A stretch of 64,000 nt of DNA from the NCBI GenBank assembly GCA_003028315.1, contig CP028150.1, positions 806,001 through 870,000 on the forward strand, read 5' to 3'. Below the pieces are notes generated by a model. The model searched no databases. It saw only the letters and a list, made by a program, of their open reading frames with translations, and was not told where the DNA came from. The DNA comes from Neisseria mucosa (GTDB taxonomy: Bacteria; Pseudomonadota; Gammaproteobacteria; Burkholderiales; Neisseriaceae). Positions within the stretch are counted from its first letter, which is position 1; each line of letters opens with the position of its first letter. Position numbers and translations under genes: made by a program. Positions 61,550 through 64,000 of this stretch are shown here, piece after piece.

Positions 61550-64000
61550 TTATTCCTCATCAAAAATTTCAAAATGTAATTTAATCGTTCCCCCTCCGGC
61601 AATATGCAACAGATGCGGTTCTTTTTTCGTTTTTTTCTCCTGCTCGAATACAACTTTCTGCGGTGATGACGTATTAACAATCATCGTTTCACCTTTACTG
61701 TTTGTTATTCCTTCAATCTGACTACCATCTTCCAGTGTCAAAGTATATGGACGGTTTCTTACGACTTTCTGAGTTTTTCTGTCTCTCAAAATATAACGAC
61801 CCGAATAGATTTGTTTGAAATCGGGTAATTTCACAGGTACATTCGATGGAATGGTTACCACCATCGGCGCCCTCACCCGCACCACCTTCGGACTCCCGAT
61901 CTCAACTTCCCCATTCGCCAGTTTGATATACGCCCCTTTGCAGGTAATCAGGACCTCTTCCTTCGCCGCTATGGTGATTTTCCCCGCACTGCTGGTTAAC
62001 GTTGCGTCTTTCAGCGCATTCAGCTGCAATTCGTCATTCTGTGCCTGCACTTCCACTTTGCCCTGGTTCGCCTGCATCTTGATGCCGCTGCTTTGGGCAA
62101 ACAGGTTAACGCTCTCTGCCGCATGGGCGGTCAGGCTTTGGCCGGCAGTAATGTCGGTATGGTTGCCGCTGACCAGGTGGATGTTTTCATTGGCGGTGTG
62201 CAGTTGGCTTTGCTCTGTTGCGGTAGCGATGCCGGCCGGGGCGGTTTGGATCAAACCGGCCTCTTTCAGGTCTTTGAGTGCGTCTTTCAGACGACCCCTT
62301 TGGGTTTCTTCATCGGTGTTGTGGTTGTTGGCCGTTTGGGCGGCTTTGTTCAGGCTTTTGGCCAGGGAGAGTGCCTGTTCGAGTTGGGCGACGGCATCGT
62401 CCATATCCAGCACTTTGCCGTTGGCATCCTGGTTTTGTGCGCTGACGAGTATGCCTTTACCCGCCCGTACGGCGCCCCAGCCGTCGGTTCTGAGTTCGAA
62501 GCCTTCGCCGTTCTCTCCGCGTTTGTTGCGGTTTGAGTCGACGATGTGGCCGAGGTTGAGTTGGGATTTCTGATAGTCGGTGGCGAGTTTGATGTGTTCC
62601 TGACCTTTTTGGTCTTCCATCCTGAGTTTGTTGTTCGCCCAGGTGCGGATGACGTTCCTTGTGTTCCAATCGGCAGGGATATGGTCGGGATGTGCACTGT
62701 CGTGCATGACGCCGGAGATATACGGACGGTCGGGGTTGCCTTGGACGAAGGACAGCATGACTTCGGTGCCTTCGTGTAAGGGGAAGTGGATACCGTATTC
62801 GGGACCGGCATAGGGTTTGGCCAGTCGGACGGGACGGCTTTCTCCGCCGGGACTCCATTCGTCCAAATCAAACGGGAGTTTGACGCGGTAACGTCCCATA
62901 TCGTCGATATAGGCATAGGTACAGTTCTCCGCCGCAGTCACCCGTGCCGGCAAGGTACCGTCAATATGCGGACGCGGGGTGGTGCGTTCGGGACGGAAGG
63001 CGAGTTGGGCGGGTATGGCGGTAAAGGTGTGGGTATAGGCGGTATCGCGGCTGCCACTGTGTTCCATGGAAAGTACCAGCCAGCCGTCGGGTGCTTCGGG
63101 GAAGGCGGTATCGGTTTGGAACACCTTCATCGGTGTCATGGAGACGACGTTGCCGCTGCCAGCTGCGACGGTTTGACGGCAGAGGTTGGCTTCGTTCAAC
63201 AGGGTCGTCTGAACTTGGGCTTCGCCGGTTGTTTTAGGATGAAGGCCCCAATGCTGCTGTTTGCCCAATAAGACGGTATTGTCGGCAGATTCTTCGGATT
63301 GTTTGTTGTCGGTTTCAGCAAAGAGGTCGGTATCGGCACTGCGGTAGTTGTAGTCGGCCGTGCGTATGCCTTCGACGATGGGGTTGTGGCGGATGCTTAA
63401 GTTGAACAGCGCTTCGGTACCGACGCTTTCCAGTCCGGCATGGGGGCGGTAGGAAACGGGCAGACTTTGGTCGCGGAAGTAGTGTTCGGGACTGTCGCCG
63501 AAGACGACCACGTCGCCATGTTGTTCATGCTGTTCGAAGGCATACCAGATGCCTTCTTCTTCACACAGACGGTTGATAAAGGCGAAGTCGCTTTCGAGAT
63601 ACTGGGTGACATACTCGCGTACACTGTAGCTGCGGCTTTTTTGGAAACGGTAGTCGACACCGGAGAAGCCGTGGTGTTTGAAGACGGCGGCAACGATGTC
63701 GGGGACGGTTTGGTGTTGAAACAGTCGGGAAGATTGGAAATGCTTTAGAGCCGCGAAACGCGGCTCTAAAACAAAGCGGTAAACGGTTTCATCCTTGGAT
63801 ACCGACAACTTCTCGCATGCGGTAATAATGCCCTGCCATTGTTTCGCTGGGGGGGGCGTCCGAACCGGCTGAAAAAGCGGCGGCGACTTCGGACAATACG
63901 GCCTCCTGCGGACGGATTTCAAATGCTGCGCGCTGGTTGAGGTAGGAAGACAGCGGCAATGAGAAATCGGTGGAGGTGGCGGTGATTTCGACGCGGTAGG
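61550..64000 (-). CDS. vgrG: Type VI tip protein VgrG, frameshifted at a poly-C tract, runs off the window
   Basis: Forms the trimeric spike of the secretion machine. From the right edge one frame reads TDFSLPLSSYLNQRAAFEIR and GSDAPP, then goes off frame at eight C and stops about 20 codons later (VVGIQG-stop). The frame after the tract continues PAKQWQGIITACEKLSVSKD for some 760 residues to the end. Parts: gp27-like base with YVTQYLESDFAFINRLCEEE, gp5-like OB part with MGRYRVKLPFDLDEWSPGGE, the DUF2345 β-helix rich in N/Q/A repeats, and a C-terminal transthyretin-like extension (about the last 90 residues, with DGSQIEGITNSKGE) that likely docks the effector. A TTG codon at 63922 opens the downstream frame, but I do not believe it is the start. 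Confidence 0.9.
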   Translation of the reverse strand, partial: PTASKSPPPPPISHCRCLPTSTSAQHLKSVRRRPYCPKSPPLFQPVRTPPPAKQWQGIITACEKLSVSKDETVYRFVLEPRFAALKHFQSSRLFQHQTVPDIVAAVFKHHGFSGVDYRFQKSRSYSVREYVTQYLESDFAFINRLCEEEGIWYAFEQHEQHGDVVVFGDSPEHYFRDQSLPVSYRPHAGLESVGTEALFNLSIRHNPIVEGIRTADYNYRSADTDLFAETDNKQSEESADNTVLLGKQQHWGLHPKTTGEAQVQTTLLNEANLCRQTVAAGSGNVVSMTPMKVFQTDTAFPEAPDGWLVLSMEHSGSRDTAYTHTFTAIPAQLAFRPERTTPRPHIDGTLPARVTAAENCTYAYIDDMGRYRVKLPFDLDEWSPGGESRPVRLAKPYAGPEYGIHFPLHEGTEVMLSFVQGNPDRPYISGVMHDSAHPDHIPADWNTRNVIRTWANNKLRMEDQKGQEHIKLATDYQKSQLNLGHIVDSNRNKRGENGEGFELRTDGWGAVRAGKGILVSAQNQDANGKVLDMDDAVAQLEQALSLAKSLNKAAQTANNHNTDEETQRGRLKDALKDLKEAGLIQTAPAGIATATEQSQLHTANENIHLVSGNHTDITAGQSLTAHAAESVNLFAQSSGIKMQANQGKVEVQAQNDELQLNALKDATLTSSAGKITIAAKEEVLITCKGAYIKLANGEVEIGSPKVVRVRAPMVVTIPSNVPVKLPDFKQIYSGRYILRDRKTQKVVRNRPYTLTLEDGSQIEGITNSKGETMIVNTSSPQKVVFEQEKKTKKEPHLLHIAGGGTIKLHFEIFDEE
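63849..63856 (-). repeat. Eight-C homopolymer in vgrG, candidate phase-variation switch
   Basis: Eight G on the plus strand (C in the gene). With seven or ten C, the two halves join as GSDAPPAKQWQG, a normal VgrG sequence. With eight the gene is off. Slippage at C or G runs of this length is a known neisserial switching mechanism. Confidence 0.75.

Noticed and set aside
61815..62573. 252-codon plus-strand frame within vgrG
   Set aside because: Product is Ser/Ala/Leu-rich shadow sequence; the vgrG reading is strongly supported.
61550..63922. vgrG starting from the TTG at 63922 as an intact 790-residue protein
   Set aside because: The first 26 residues are out of frame relative to the true VgrG N-terminus, which is encoded in another frame across the C8 tract.
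1..64000. Frequent short repeats considered as a CRISPR array
   Set aside because: They are scattered uptake sequences without regular spacing, and no cas genes are present.

Overview
This window is chromosomal DNA from a commensal Neisseria. The core gene orders (hisZ-purA, gatCAB, mreBCD-pbp2-rodA, aceE-aceF-lpdA) and the neisserial repeats (DNA uptake sequences, Correia elements, dRS3-bounded intergenic elements) fix the genus. The uptake sequence is almost always AGGTCGTCTGAA rather than the ATGCCGTCTGAA of meningococcus and gonococcus. From memory this dialect belongs to the N. mucosa/sicca type of commensal. The type VI secretion genes at the right edge also fit a commensal. I cannot name the species.

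Layout. 1-8.4 kb: argD, a small cytosolic protein and a lipoprotein, aroA, trpE, a GIY-YIG protein between two dRS3 elements, purK, an acetyltransferase and an Smr protein. 8.4-15.2 kb: the pyruvate dehydrogenase complex (aceE, aceF, lpdA), with an uptake-sequence hairpin after each gene. 15.2-27.3 kb: mostly housekeeping genes (trmB, ribE, rpe, hisZ, purA, ridA-like, ybaK, a DnaJ membrane protein, an EamA transporter, aspA). 27.3-35.9 kb: an accessory-looking stretch with a giant RbbA-like ABC fusion, a YjbR protein, a second acetyltransferase, an amino acid racemase, a TonB-dependent siderophore receptor and a second EamA transporter. 35.9-37.1 kb: IS3-family copy 1. 37.2-50.4 kb, mostly minus strand: leuA with an in-frame helix-turn-helix extension, a decayed transposase, a full-length Correia element, recB, an internally deleted IS5-type element, a ferredoxin reductase-like protein, a periplasmic protein, gatB, a DUF535 protein, gatA and gatC. 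50.6-56.9 kb: the cell-shape operon mreB-mreC-mreD-pbp2-rodA, then marC. 57.0-58.7 kb: a small lipoprotein and IS3 copy 2. 58.8-64.0 kb: a type VI secretion cassette on the minus strand, vgrG - VRR-Nuc effector - DUF3396 immunity protein.

Most notable points. (1) vgrG is out of frame at an eight-C tract; seven or ten C would restore it, so the secretion tip looks phase-variable. (2) leuA can be read as a 597-residue HTH-LeuA protein or as the normal 517-residue enzyme from an internal start, and a repeated motif overlaps the promoter. (3) The linker of the RbbA-like protein is a translated block of intergenic-type repeats. (4) The siderophore receptor ends in a terminator built from an uptake-sequence dialect foreign to this genome. 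(5) Both IS3 copies sit in the loop of an uptake-sequence hairpin. (6) Two MITE-like elements are present, one derived from an IS5-type insertion sequence.
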